A stretch of 64,000 bases of DNA, from assembly GCA_030159075.1 (NCBI GenBank), contig BROG01000966.1, positions 1-64,000 of the forward strand, read 5' to 3'. The position numbers and the translations under genes were made by a program. This document shows positions 46,281-58,902 of the stretch, piece after piece; within the stretch, counting starts at the first letter, position 1, and each line of letters opens with the position of its first letter. The notes below the pieces were generated by a model, which saw nothing but the letters and a program-made list of their open reading frames with translations, had not been told where the DNA came from and made no database searches. Origin of the DNA: Atrina japonica. Taxonomy: Eukaryota > Mollusca > Bivalvia > Pterioida > Pinnidae.

Positions 46281-48441
46281 ATGCATAGTTTGATTGATAG
46301 TTTATTAAGCTTTAAGCCATTTGGCTTATCAGCATAAATACATATACAATATCATGTAAACACAAATATAATAAATCTTATTTACAATCATATTTAAATA
46401 CTGTAAGTGGAGTGTAAGTAAGTAAGTTGGAGGCTGAACACTAATTTTGCCTCGACCTTTCCCCCAAAGCTTTTTTCAAAAAGATTGCTAAATTACAGAG
46501 TTTCTTCTTATTGTGAACAGATAACAGCTGTATTAATTTGAACATCGAAGGTTTATGCCAATAATACTTCTTAATGTATTCTCTTCTGAATTGTTTATAA
46601 AAAGGACAAACTAAAATGAAATGATACTCATCTTCTACCTGGTTACAATTACAATTATGACAAATTCTTTCTGACCTTGGTGTGTTATTGTATCTTCCTT
46701 TTTCAATTAATAAATCATGTGCAGACATTCTAAATTTAGCTAGCAAACAAGTATATAGACTAGGTAATGATTTACGTAAGTAAAATTGTAGGTAGAAGGT
46801 ATCTTGTAAATACCTGTACAACTGACATTTAGTTGAATTTTCAAAATAAGTATTCATTTCTTGTATGAACATATCGTTCAAACGAACTTTAACATTTTCT
46901 AGAAACAGTTTTTTGTTCTCTACATACTGATTGAGCCATACATAGCCAAATCCCATGGAGAACAATAAATCCCTTACTTGACTTGCCCAATTTGGAGTTA
47001 TATTCACCGCATCAAACATGCTTTCATACAATGCTTTTAAAATACAATTGTTACTATAAATGATTTTTAACCAATATTTTACGATAGCATATTTCCTCCG
47101 AATTTGTAAAGGTACCCTCCCAAGCTCAGCATATATCATAAAATTCGGAGTACTCTTTTTAACTCCTAAAATATGTTTACAAAAATATAAATGAACCCTT
47201 TCCACCTCATTTGCTGGGTAGAAACCCCATATTTCACTCCCATAATTTAATATACTTGACACATAGGTATCAAAAACATAAAGTTTTGTTTCTACATTAA
47301 GAGACTGTGTGTTACAAGTTTTCAATATATATTATACATACATTTTTTACCCTGCTCAGCAATTATAGTTTGACTTCTTCTAAAATTACCATTACAAAAA
47401 AGAGTAAAACCTAAATAATTAAAGCTGTCAACTACCTGTATTGTTTCTCCATTGTAATACCATACTAAATTTTTACATACCTTAAATCCTTTTCGAAAAA
47501 CTACAATTTTTGTTTTATCAGTATTTACACTTATATTCCACTTGTTACTATAAACATATAAAGTATCAAGCATCTTTTGCAAACCTTCTGCAGACTCGGA
47601 AAAAAGTACAGTATCATCTGCATACATCAACAAAAACAGAGAGATATCCTTCAATTCTAAAGATTGACAGGACTTGTCAATTAATTCATTTTCAAAATCA
47701 TTGATGTAGAGGGAGAAGAGAAAGGGAGATAATCCCTCTCCCTGCATCAATCCATTTTCAGTACTGAAGAAGTCTGATAACTCGAACTTATATTTAACAC
47801 AGGTTTGTATAATACTATACATTGACTTAATAATACTATTCATTTTCCCACAGATACCACTTCGTGCTAACTTATAAAATAGTTTGTGTCTGTTAACACT
47901 ATCAAAAGCTTTGCGATAGTCAACAAAGCAACAGTATAATTTCTTTTTATTGACCAACATTTTATTAATAATACCATTCAATGCAAATATTGCATCTGTT
48001 GTGCCAAAACCAGGTCTAAATCCAAACTGTGCATCAGATATTACACTAGTACACTCTGACCACTTCAACAATCTTTCATTTAAAACAGAAGTAAATGACT
48101 TTGACAAACAACTGACTAGTGTTATCCCCCTATAATTATTTGTGTCATTTACATCACCTTTTTTGAAAATAGGTATAACAATACCTTGTGACCAACAAGA
48201 TGGAAAAATTCCACCATCAAAAATAACATTAAACAATCTTGTCAAAAAGGGAACAAATATGTCCTTAAAATTTACAAAGTATTCATTCAATAAATTGTCT
48301 ATCCCTGGTGTTTTATTTGACTTGGCTTTTTTCAATACACTCAATACCTCGTCTTGACTAATAACTTGATCCAGTTCATCAAAAATACATTCATCAACAT
48401 TACTATCATTAGTTTCAAAATTTTCATCAACACCATACTGT
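46281..48441 (-). pseudogene. LINE reverse transcriptase copy, 5' truncated, one clear frameshift
   Basis: Reverse transcriptase from about 48430 to 47322: [75 protein letters not shown]. It is followed at 47325-46441 by the C-terminal part (YGSEIWGF, ELGRVPLQIRRKY, and CHNC...EDEYHFILVCPFY). The two parts meet in an atatat run near 47326, where a 2-bp slip breaks the frame; otherwise the copy is well kept. No endonuclease domain: the copy stops at about 48441. 3' end aataaactatcaatcaaac-like at 46290. Clade not certain (CR1/jockey-like). Confidence 0.9.
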
Positions 48442-49020
48442 TACGAAGGCTGGCGGCCACGATTTGAAGTTACATTTTTGTGACCGGACTTTACAAAGAA
48501 GTCACTTAAAATGGTGTAGGAAAGTGCATAGCTTTTCAGGACTCGGGTTTTACGAAGATTTTAGCGATTCCGGACTGTAGTTTTTCGAAGACCATATAGC
48601 AAGTAACTTTGGTTTTACTGACAACAATGCATGTTGGATATGCAATGCGAGCTTTTTAAAAATAGTTCATTAGTTTACATCAGGAAGGTTTATACACCTG
48701 TGTTACCTGTGCCTGTTTACATTGAACGGTTTAAAAAAGCTTTTAGTGCATCGTGAATAGGCTCTTTGAATTAGTCTTGTCAGTTATTTTATGGAAAAAT
48801 AAATCAAAAGATCTAGTAACCATAAACTTGAGAGGAAACATTGATAGATTTTATAAATGACATAATACCCGGCAACTTGAATGTAAAATAAACATACGTG
48901 TGTGAAGAACTTGATATTCATTTAACTCGGCTATTTAATGAAATGCATCAATCTTCTAGCAGCCATTTTTTTTCTAGACAAAATTGAATAATATCACAGA
49001 GAAAGAATATATATAGCTGG
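48442..49020. other. No gene recognised
   Basis: Flank of the truncated LINE; a run of ttacgaag / ttttcgaag motifs (48450-48590) hints at an old repeat, not identified. Confidence 0.35.
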
Positions 49021-49120
49021 TTAAAATAATAAGCGGTTTACCTTACTTGTTCTCCAAAAATTTCGCAAAGCGGGTATATTTGCTCTCTCGACACCCAACA
49101 AGGTTCCAAGTTGTATCACC

Positions 49121-49466
49121 GCTTGAGGTGGGCTAGTGGTAGAGTGTCCGACTCTCCAGCGGAAGGGACCGGGTTCGATTCCCGGTACCGAGTCATACCA
49201 AAGACTTCTCAGAAATGGTACTGAGTGTTCCTTCACCAAACGTCCGACATCATACGAAATGAAATTCATTTGGTCTTTCGGATGGGACTTGAAATAGAGG
49301 GCCCGTGTCACGACACGGAGGTGTAAAAGAACCTTAGATGCATTGGCGTCAGTCCATAGCACAGGTCAAAATATGTGGCACTTCACCTAAAGTTGGTGAC
49401 ATCTCAATGTAAGTGAAAAATTATTGACGAGATGTTAAAAAAAAAAAACAAAAAAAAAAAACCCAA
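49121..49466 (+). mobile_element. SINE2, best-preserved copy
   Basis: Head gaggtgggctagtggtagag and B box ccgggttcgattcccggt, body with gggcccgtgtcacgacacgg, aagaaccttagatgcattgg and cttcacctaaagttggtgac, then gagatgttaaaaaaa. It shares the 3' half with SINE1 but has a different head and an A tail. Confidence 0.9.
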
Positions 49467-49502
49467 AACATCCAACTTGAACCCAATCGGAGCCTTACTG
49501 TT

Positions 49503-50982
49503 ACCAGCGATATATAAAAGCTTTATGATCGTCGTATTTTGTCTGTCGGCGTCCGTCGTTCGTTTTTAACATTCACACATTTTCAACTTCTTCTCAAGAA
49601 CCAGTGGGCCAGTTTTAACCAAACTTGGTATATAGCATCCCCATGTGAAACCACATAAAGTTTGCGAATGAATAGGGGCTAGGACCCAAAGGGGCTCAAA
49701 TGGGGCAAAAAAGGACCAAAACTTGGTAATCTTTAAAAATCTTCTTCAAATGAGCCAATGATCAAATGACTTTCAAACTTTCAGTAATGCAGGGTACAAT
49801 GGTATTACATGTTGTTTAATAACTCAAAACTGACCGACTTTTTGTGTACTAAGATATATGAGAAAGTTGTTAGGAATTATCTAAGTATCATTTTGACAAA
49901 ATTTCAAGGTCATGGGGTCAAAGGTCGAGGTCACAGGCACCTAAATAAATGAAAAATGTACGTTCTTTTTGTAAAGTTTTAGACATTTTTGACTACTTCT
50001 CCAGAATAATTGGACTAATTTGAACCAAACTTGACAGGAAGTATAATCATGTAAAGCCGCATAAAGTTTGCCGATGAAAAGGGGCTAAGACCAAATATGG
50101 CTGTCATGGCTAAATACAGAACGAATGAGTCAGCAGATATTTTTTATTTAATACATGTATCTCCAAAATTATCAAAGCTAGGGAAAAAACTCTTACCTTT
50201 AAATCAGCAAAAATCTACCAATATTTCATTTTATTGGTCGAAATTGTCAGCTCACCCCTTTTATGTTTTTGGAAGTTTTTTGACATTATCTTGAAAAGTA
50301 TAATAGCTAGAGTAAACGTGAAAGAAGCAAAAATGTCCAGCACGCAAAGATCTCCATAAAATCAACAGGGCCGATATTGTCAGATCACCCCTTATGGGAG
50401 TTATTTCCCCTTTTAAGTGGATTTTTCATGTTTTTGGAAGTTTTTTGACATTTTCTTGAAAGTATAATAACTAGAGTAAAAGTGAAAGAAGCAAAAATGT
50501 TAAGCACGCTAAGATCTACAAAAAAGTCAACAGAAACGAAATTGTCAGGTCAACGGTTATGGGAGTTGTCTCCCCTTTAATTGGATTTCTGATGTTTTAA
50601 AATAGATTCTATCAATAAACGGTCCACTAGATGGCGCTTGAATACTGATAACACAAGGTACAGTTGTCTAACTCAAAACTGATTGACTTTTGGATTGACT
50701 TTTTGTATATGACAAAGTTGCTAGGAGTTATCTAAGGATCGTTTTGACAAAATTTCAAGGTCATGAGATCAAATGTTAAGTTCACAGACACCTGAGTAAA
50801 CAGAAAATACATGTATGTTTATTTATTTTTTTTATTTATTTATTATTATTATTTTTTTGTCAAATTTTAGACATTTTCTCGACTTCTCAAGAACCAGGGG
50901 ACTAATTTCAATCAAACTTGACAGGATTTTTTTCTTAGGTGACCGTTAAGGTCCATCGGGCCTCTTACATATATCGCTGCTG
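49503..50982. repeat. 'cagcgatatataa' element, ~1.5 kb (related to the agctcacctg type)
   Basis: Left end ccagcgatatataaaagct, right end cttacatatatcgctgct; near them gtctgtcggcgtccgtcg and ggtccatcgggcctcttac. Interior blocks such as caaaatttcaaggtcatggg and ggagttatttccccttttaa occur twice. No coding frame. Confidence 0.7.
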
Positions 50983-51099
50983 TTACTACACATACCTATC
51001 CCTGTTCATGGTTAGCGTTTACAAAGTATTCCGTACTTGAGCGCGATTAGTTTACGGATGTTTAGAAAACCGATCCTTCGAGACGTTTAAATATTATTA

Positions 51100-52100
51100 T
51101 CATTAACATCCTTTCCATGCATAACATCAGCGATATATAAAGTTTACATGGTTTTTGGTTTTGATATATGTCAGATAATACTCCGTAACTGTGTTAATAG
51201 CGGGAACAGAGAAAAGGTTTAAAGTGTCATGGGCGTGGTTCACAACTTGTTTTTAAATTTTAACAGGAATATACATGGTTGTATTTCATAAGGCTATTTC
51301 ACATTCGGGAGTTCATAATCTTTAAAACAAAAAACAAAAACAAAAAATTATAGGAATATCTTTAAAAAACATGTACAAATATTGTAATCATTTTTAGTAT
51401 CATGTGACGCTTTGCATCACTTGGCGTCCGTCGTCGTCGTCGTCGTCGTCGTCGGCGTTTCCGTCAGAAAGGAATGGGCCAACCAAACTTTGTACATGGT
51501 CTGTGTATTTCTTCCAAGATAAGTGGGGATCGATGATAATAAAAAGTGTATATTATGTTATCATTCTGAAACTGGAGTTTTTTTAAATCTTTGGCCGCCA
51601 AACAAAAAAACCCAAAAACAAAAGATGGATCAATACCGCTGGGGAATATCTTTAAAAAACATGTATCAAGATATTAAGGTAATCATTTTTTTTTAATTGA
51701 AAACATTCTTTTAGATAATTACACGTTTTCTTCAGTTTAACAACCCTATGGGAACAATATCAAAGTTTCTCGGATTCAAGAAATACATGGAAAAAATGTC
51801 TAATCCAAGATGGCCGCCAGTGGGGATCATAGATTTTTTATTTTTGAAAAAGTTCTGAGAACCAAACTTGGTCATTTTTAATTGTGAAAGTTTTTTTAAA
51901 CCACATTCGCCAGCGTAGGACAGACCCTATTATCAAAGAGTGTGTGGGTATGCAACCAAATACAGTCCTTGGGTTGCTACTTTAAAATTGTGTCCGGCAT
52001 GTCCCACCTAATCCCGCCAGTGGGGATCATAGTAAGTTTTATTAGCATACGTTTTACGCCCAGGCTGGGTTTCTGAAACAACACCTAATTTGGCCGCCAA
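51100..52100. repeat. Degenerate relatives of the same repeat type
   Basis: cagcgatatataaagtttac (51129), (CGT)n at 51429-51452, 'atgcgccaagtg'-like and 'ccaagatggccgccagtggg' (51808) blocks and repeated accaaacttggtc words indicate a decayed copy. Confidence 0.55.
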
Positions 52101-52936
52101 AATAGGTATAGGAATTTCAAAGATCTTTTTCTCTAAAACCCTTTGTATGTCTGTGTAGCCACATCAAATATCCCATTTTTCTGTTATTGTTATATCAACT
52201 ACTAAGTGGAACCAAACAAGGAAAAAAACCGGTGTGTTAATAAGTGCACCTAACACCCAAAACAGTAATATCGGACCGTAATTGGGAACACTATAAAATT
52301 ATAAAAATAATCTTGGCCATACCGTTCAAGAATGCAATCATGGGGTCTACAGATCTCGATACTTTATTTAGGTCTAGGTTCTATATATTTAAAATTTCCC
52401 GAATGAAAGGGGGGGTCCAATTTCAAAGATCTCTCTATTGGAACCAAACTTGGCCGACCCTCTGGATCCACAGACCAATAATTGGCACAATGTTCAAATT
52501 TAATTTACATATTGTAGTTTCTTTTGCAAAATATCCGTTATAGTGGTTGACAGTGTTATTATAAATATACCGTACAAAATGATATGGACAGAAATAATAT
52601 TGTGAATGCAATATTAGCTGTTGACATAATCTACCAGGTGAGTTCGTCTGGGAGCCTCTGATTCACGATTTCGACTGAAATGTGGATTCTATGATCTGAA
52701 AAATTGTAGATACCCAGCGATGTGTATGATAAAGCGAAATTACTTACTAGCCTGATTTCAAATTTTTTTTAAAATCAAGAATTTGTATGTCTGTGTACAT
52801 CTTTTCTGTTATTGTATACCGGATGGAGACTACATGTTCAAAGCCGATAAAATAGTAACTTAGAAACACATACCAGAATTTCTTTATTTAAATGTTCTTC
52901 GACACGAACTATACAATGTTTTGTGTTTCTTTTCAG

Positions 52937-53095
52937 GTTATTTATTTGTGACGTACACCAATGTTATTAATTTGGATTTGTGTTTTCGACGAAAACGCTA
53001 GATCTCGGATTTCGATACATCAGGAAGTAGCAGAAAAAAAATATCCAACTCAATCAGATAGGAAAGCTGTGGGTGACGCTCACGACGCATAGCAG
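52937..53095 (+). other. Possible non-coding exon
   Basis: A strong acceptor (tgtttcttttcag, ending 52936) and a strong donor (CAG|GTGAGT at 53095/53096) enclose 159 nt. All three frames contain stops, so it would have to be a 5' UTR exon, perhaps of the gene at 57125. Predicted from splice signals only. Confidence 0.3.
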
Positions 53096-53629
53096 GTGAG
53101 TTGTACCGTACTGTAGCGGGATACTGGTATACACGTATTTCTAGCGAACAGGTGAAGAGTTTATAAAAAATATAATAATGAATTAATGTGTTCTAACGTT
53201 AGTCTATCTGTGGCAATGTGGTACTATATATTGGCAGTGGTAATCTATTTCATACACTGTTTATACTGTACGTTGCTATATGTATGTGAGTCTACCTGTG
53301 TCGTTCCTCGAATCTTCGTAGTATATATATTTCACCCCGGGGCCTTTGATAAGAATTTCAGCAATTCATTCTCATTGACAGCTAGATCTATTTTAAGGAC
53401 GTGGCTAAAGATTTATTACAATTCCAGAACCTAAAAGACAATCTATATATATAATATAAACCTATAAAATAGGTAAAAGATTTATTAGGGTTTTATAATT
53501 ATAGATCTAACTGTAGTCTGATCATTATGTGATGAATTACATAAGAAGTGGATTAGTTGTATCATGTAGATATACATTGTAGTTGAAAGTAAGATATTTA
53601 ATGAAAATTCAGATTGTAAATTGTAAAAG

Positions 53630-53745
53630 TGCACGGTCAGACGGGGATTTGAACCCAAGCCTATCACAATTGGTGCAATTTCTGTGGAAACGCCGGGTAA
53701 AATAAGAAAATTTTAGGACTTACAATCCATATAGCTGCTCAACCA
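53630..53745 (-). mobile_element. Split tRNA-like segment
   Basis: On the minus strand: ctcagttggttgagcagcta (A box region, 53726-53745), about 60 nt of other sequence, then gggttcaaatccccgtctga (B box, 53636-53655). This may be a SINE head with an insertion. Confidence 0.4.
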
Positions 53746-54604
53746 ACTGAGATTTGTCAGACATATTACATGTACCCAGGCCTATTACTGTGACTCTTTC
53801 TCCCTTTTTTTTGAGATTTTATTCCACTATACACATCACTGTGATTTTTTTTTTTTAATTTGATCATCATTAATTGTCACAGGGAAGGAAAAAGTATGTG
53901 CAAGGCCATACCAGGACATTCCCATGTAGTTCCCGTTACAAGATATTCTTACTATATGACAAAAGTCAGTATAATTTTTAGTTTTCTCTATGTTTCACAC
54001 AAATCTGCAAATTTTCAAAACACCCTGTTAAGTTGTTTCTAAATCAATTTTTGTAAAACTATAAATATTTAAGAGTTTCATTGTGTATTAGCTCATAATG
54101 TTCAAATTTTCTGTTTTCAAGATTTAGGAATTTTAACAGAAAATTAAATTCCATATGTCATAACTCCCTATATTTACACATATTGAAAAGAGACATTGAA
54201 ATTTTATATCCTGTAAAACTTGTGAGTACTTTAAAATGAATCAATGAAAATTTACATCAAAACAAACACAGAAACTTCAAAACATTAATAGTTTATTGTG
54301 AAAATTTCATTGAAATAGTAATAGTTTTTTGGAAAAATGCAGTTTTATATAAAATATATTGAGAAAAGTAAAAATTATATATACTAGCTTTTGTCACCCC
54401 ACTGTACATGTCAGCTAGCAGGGATTAATATCATCAACATGTGGGTCCTGTAAAAAGCCCCATTCCTATTGCAAAATCTGCTATATTTTTCCCAGTTTTG
54501 AGCCAAAATTTCCTATTAGACTATTGTGACGAAACTGAATGGAATCGGACAACTCGAAAATGGTTTATTACATATATGTTACCATGTAGCTCACTTTTGG
54601 TATA

Positions 54605-54781
54605 CAGTGAAACCTGTATATAGGGGCCACTCAAGGGACCAGAAAATATTGACCTTTATATGCAAGTGACCCTTATACACAGGTTCAATTTATTTGAAGT
54701 ATGCCGTCAGGGGACTTGAAAAAACTGGCCTTTAGAAACAGGTATTCCTTATATAGAGGTGGCCGCTATAGCAGGTTTTAC
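54605..54781 (-). mobile_element. MITE C, copy 3
   Basis: cagtgaaacctgtatatagg ... gctatagcaggttttact; minus orientation relative to copy 1. Confidence 0.8.
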
Positions 54782-55355
54782 TATACAGTGTACAGACAAA
54801 GAAGAAATTTACAACTTAAAAACACTGCTCAGTTAATACTTGTATGTCTTCAGATGAACTCCAAGTTGTGAATATAATAAGAAAAAAGTTATATGTATTG
54901 CAAGTGTTGTATTTTTATTTTTATTAGTAAAATGACCATTTTACCAAATTTAGCCCATTGCGACATAAAATTCCCGATTGAAAGGATACAGGACCCTATT
55001 CCAAAATGGGTGTACTATTCCCTAGCTAGTGTAGATAATGTGCCTGCTGTTGAAAATGAAATGTATTTAAAAATAGTATTTTATATGCTTGTCGTTATAA
55101 ATGGAGCCATGTTTTAAATAAATTTTACATGTAGCCTAAAATGTGGTACATGTATTTTTTTCTAATGTTCTCACATCTTCTGAAATTTTTCTTAACTGTA
55201 TTTTACTGAAGTTACTATTAAAGATCCCAGTGTCCACTGCATTTTATCAAGATGCACCATGGTTCGCTGCAACCATACTGTGACAGTGTTAATATACAAT
55301 TTAAGCTAGTGAGAGTTACAAAATTCAGGTTCCTGAGACCAAACCTGTTCTATAT

Positions 55356-56294
55356 TTTTAGCTCACCTGAACCAAAGGTTCACGTGAGCTTTTCTGATCA
55401 CCGTTTGTCCATTGTCTGTCCATCCGTCGATCCGTCCGTAAACTTTTCACATTTTTGACTTCTCAAAAAAAAAATTATGAATTTTTTAAGACTGCAAAAA
55501 TGAAGAAGGGGGGAAGGGGGTTAATCTTCCACATTTTTTACTTCTTTTCCAAAACTGCTGAAGGGATTTTTATGAAACTTTACAGGAAGTATGTATTCAA
55601 GGTCCTCTACCAAGTTTGTTCATTTCGGCCCGATTGGCCCAGAGATGGATCTTCTCCTCCAGAACCGCTGCATGAATTGAAATTTCTTTGATTTTCTCCC
55701 CTATTATTCATTATGATGCATTTGTCTTATGTGTTTTACCTGTGGTTTGGTAGATAAATGCTTTCCTGAAAAAAATTTGCTGAAATTTAATTTTTTGAAT
55801 TTTTTATGATTTTTTTAAGACTGCAAAAATGAAGGGGGGTGTTTGGTTGGGTAATTTGCTACATTTTTTACTTCTTCTCCAAAACGGCCAAAGGGATTTT
55901 GATGAAACTTTACAGGAAGTAAGTATCAAGGTCCTCTACCAAGTTTTTCATTTCAGCCAGATCGGCCCAGGGATGGATCCAGGGTGGGGCAAAAGAGGCC
56001 TCCGGGGTACCACTCTTTAAAAATCTCCTCCAGAACTGCTGCATGGATTGAAAAACTAATTGCATCTGAGTGATTTTTATGGATGTATGATTTAATTTCC
56101 TGTTTTTGGAATAAATTGGAAAACTAATTTTTGACATGGTTTTGACATCTTTTCCAGCTTTGTCATTTTCATTCCTTTTTAAGTCTCCTCCACGTTTAAG
56201 GAGTGTTAAAATAATTTGTAAATTTTGAGATTCCCATATTTGTAAGATACCAACACAGTTCAGGTGAGCAATTTGACCCATGGGCCTCTTGTTT
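55356..56294 (+). repeat. 'agctcacctg'-type repeat, copy 2
   Basis: ttagctcacctgaaccaaag, gttcacgtgagcttttctga, gtccatccgtcgatccgtcc; two internal units (tgaaactttacaggaagta at about 55574 and 55902); ends caggtgagcaatttgaccca and tgggcctcttgtt. Confidence 0.8.
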
Positions 56295-56299
56295 ATTTT

Positions 56300-57050
56300 A
56301 GATATAAGAAGTGGAGGTTTGATACTTTAAATTGGCATTTGTTTTGATCAACACTTTCAGATGGTTTCTGTGACCTTGTGTAGGCTCAATGATTTTCAGC
56401 GATCACAGAATAACAGACAGAGTGACAGAATAGGCAATCTGAAACAGAGTTTGCATTTTTGAAAAATCTTTAAAAATTCCAGTGTGAGGTATTAAATTCC
56501 AAACTAAAGTGCTATTTCTTTGTGTTATGAACTTCATTTCTTTGTTTATTTATGATATTTTAATTCACATATACATGTATCTGCATTAATTTCTGTATTT
56601 ATCCAGTGTTATAAGCTGAATTGTCATACATTTTTCATAGACAAACATAGAAAGAAAGGGCTAACTCATTTTGGCTATTATTATAATATCAATACTGTGA
56701 CATCCGTTTTTTTTTTTTTCCAAATGAAAATAGCTTTAATAAAATTTATCGAATTAAGTTTTCATAATGTTTACAGTGTATGTCTGTAGTTTTTTATCCT
56801 ATGAAAAACAGAAAAAAACAGAATTCATCAGAACGGAAAACAGAATAAAAGCAAATTTGAAATGGAAATCACTGGCCTTATTTGTGACCTACTTAACGTC
56901 ATTTGACCTACTTCTTAAATTATGATGAGTGAAAATTGCTGAAATTCACAAGCAAACTGTGTTGTTTTCTTACAGCTCTTGCTACATAATCACATCCATA
57001 CCAAATTTACAAAAATATACATGTAAGTTGTGTATGGTTTTTATCTTTCA
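56300..57050. other. Presumed intron, no feature recognised
   Basis: AT-rich; ends in the acceptor ggtttttatctttcag at 57051. Confidence 0.4.
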
Positions 57051-57051
57051 G

Positions 57052-58375
57052 ATCAGCATGTTGTCGGACAAGATAAAGGTCATGCTAAAGTGGAACAGTT
57101 AGTTGTACATGTAGTGAGTGGATCATGGCAACAGATACCAGGAGGAGAACCACAGCGTGCGTTAGTGAAGCATTCGACTTCCTTAATAATCCCGAATTTA
57201 ATGATGAGATCGTTGTGAAAAATAATACGTTGATAAAAAAATCTGTCAGTGACACCGGATTAGTTAATTTACCGAGAGAAGGATTTCACTCAAATAGATT
57301 ACTCAAAACAAATGGTATTGTGGGAACGTTTGTCAAGTCGCGAGAAAACATATCGGAACATGATCAAGAGAAGGTACTTGAAGGAGATGATTTTACAATC
57401 GTAACGTACGTAGATGATGGGAGTAACAGTAAACACGGAATCGGGAATAACAATCAAAGTGATTCAGGATTCATACAGGAGAGTGGATTCGATTTCGAGG
57501 GAGAGTTGGGTGAAAATAACGATGAGTTTACAATTATCGCGTACGTGGAATCGGATAAAAAGAAAGAAGAACCCGATGTCTCCTCTACAAAGCAAAACGA
57601 TGTTAACATTCCAGTCATCAAAAGTGGTTGTGTGTCAGGGGAAGTAATTAACAGTAGTAGGGACCATGTTTCATCTACCTTAATTACCTCCCTGGAAAAT
57701 GATAAAACATTTACCTCAGGTCCGGCAGGAAATGGCGCTGTAGTGTTGCGAAAACAATCAAGTTTTGATAAGGTTAGTGAATCCCGGGCAAGTTTAGATA
57801 TTTCTGATAGGCATTCAAATAACCGTAAGACTTCGTCTAATTCTGCGGATGACTTGACACAGTTTGGGAAAGACGATAATGTCTTAATAAGACGACAATC
57901 GACTCAGACGGAAGAAAAACAGTCAAGACGAACACAACAAATAGTCAGTGATGCTTTCAGTTTTCTGAAAGATGAGTATGGCCTAGAGGATGACGATCGA
58001 ATAAGTGCAATTAGAGTGAGTAACAAACATTCGATCATTCTGCCCCCAAATTTAGACATCCGTGACATTGACTCGCATCCAATAATTACTGTAAGCAAAC
58101 AGAATCGTATCGATAGCAATACCATTCCTGTAAGTAAAGAAAGCATCGACAAAAGAGGAACAGAGAATAACAATCAACGGGGCACTTCATCAGAATCGTC
58201 TGAGTGTTTCAATGGTGGAAGCACAAACAAACGGGTCTTAAGGAGACAGAAAAATCAAACCAGCATTGATGGGGAAAATTCTGACGATTCTTCGGATGAT
58301 GATACAGGTTGGTATAAACTTGATGAGTCTAACTTTGAAGTTCAGTTCAGTTGTGTAACTCTTCAACCCCTGTGA
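57052..58375 (+). CDS. Acidic disordered protein of unknown function
   Basis: Open frame 57125-58375, 416 codons, behind a splice acceptor ending at 57051. A stop at 57086 in the same frame fixes the ATG at 57125 (or an upstream exon would enter in another frame; a 14-codon upstream frame starts at 57058). No known domain recognised. The protein is rich in Ser, Asn, Asp and Lys, with no signal peptide or membrane segment. Two internal similarities are visible: RRTTACVSEAFDFL (7-20) with RRTQQIVSDAFSFL (268-281), and DDFTIVTYVD (88-97) with DEFTIIAYVE (133-142). Short basic-serine motifs (RKQSS, RRQST) could be phosphorylation sites. An acidic run (386-393) precedes the aromatic segment GWYKLDESNFEVQF. 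The last six codons and the stop come from a MITE. It may be the final exon of a larger gene. Confidence 0.7.
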
Positions 58376-58585
58376 TCACATTTAGACTCTCCCAAATAAA
58401 AAAAACCCAGTATGATCTACTGTCATAATTATAAAGAATGAACAAGTTAAAATGGCATACAATGGTTTGTTAAAGATTTATACTAAATCAGAACATTCTT
58501 GAATACTGACTCTTGGATTTTACCATTCTTTGAAATGGGTGAGTCCAAATGTAGCTACATGTACAGGGGCTGATGATCGAGTTAA
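58355..58585. mobile_element. MITE G, overlapping the end of the open frame
   Basis: Left end taactcttcaacccctgtga, right end aggggctgatgatcgagttaa. Full-length relatives are 61054-61286 and 63348-63580 (ttaactcctcaaacccctgc ... gagtaattaa). The stop codon 58373-58375 is inside the left terminal repeat. Confidence 0.85.
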
Positions 58586-58810
58586 TATAAACAGTGAATT
58601 TAGACCTACCACTTCCAGTCAAAAAATGTTCTTTCAGGGCGGTTATTTCAGGCTTTTATTTATGTGGTAATTTCCACAGGGTCAATTTCAAGCCCCATTC
58701 CCAAAGCAAAACACATGCATGTGTTTTTTCCCCACTTTGATGAAAAAAAAAATCCCAAAATTAATGAAAAATGAATTAATGCGCAGAGAAAGGCTTTAAA
58801 AAAGGCGATT

Positions 58811-58902
58811 TTAACTCATTCACCCCTAAAGACACATTTAGACTGGCCTAAATCATTGATTTACAGAAGAGTTCATTAATTTACAGGGGTCACTGAGTTA
58901 AG
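58811..58902. mobile_element. Short palindromic MITE, complete
   Basis: ttaactcattcacccctaaa ... aggggtcactgagttaa, 92 bp. Confidence 0.8.

Noticed and set aside
46441..48344. Active LINE encoding a working reverse transcriptase
   Set aside because: The copy lacks its 5' part including the endonuclease and has a frameshift near 47326, so it is dead despite good motif preservation.
57030..57218. Alternative frame at the start of the 57052 exon (DQHVVGQDKGHAKVEQ...)
   Set aside because: It reads plausibly from the splice acceptor but stops at 57218, whereas the other frame stays open for 416 codons; kept only as a possibility for an alternative transcript.
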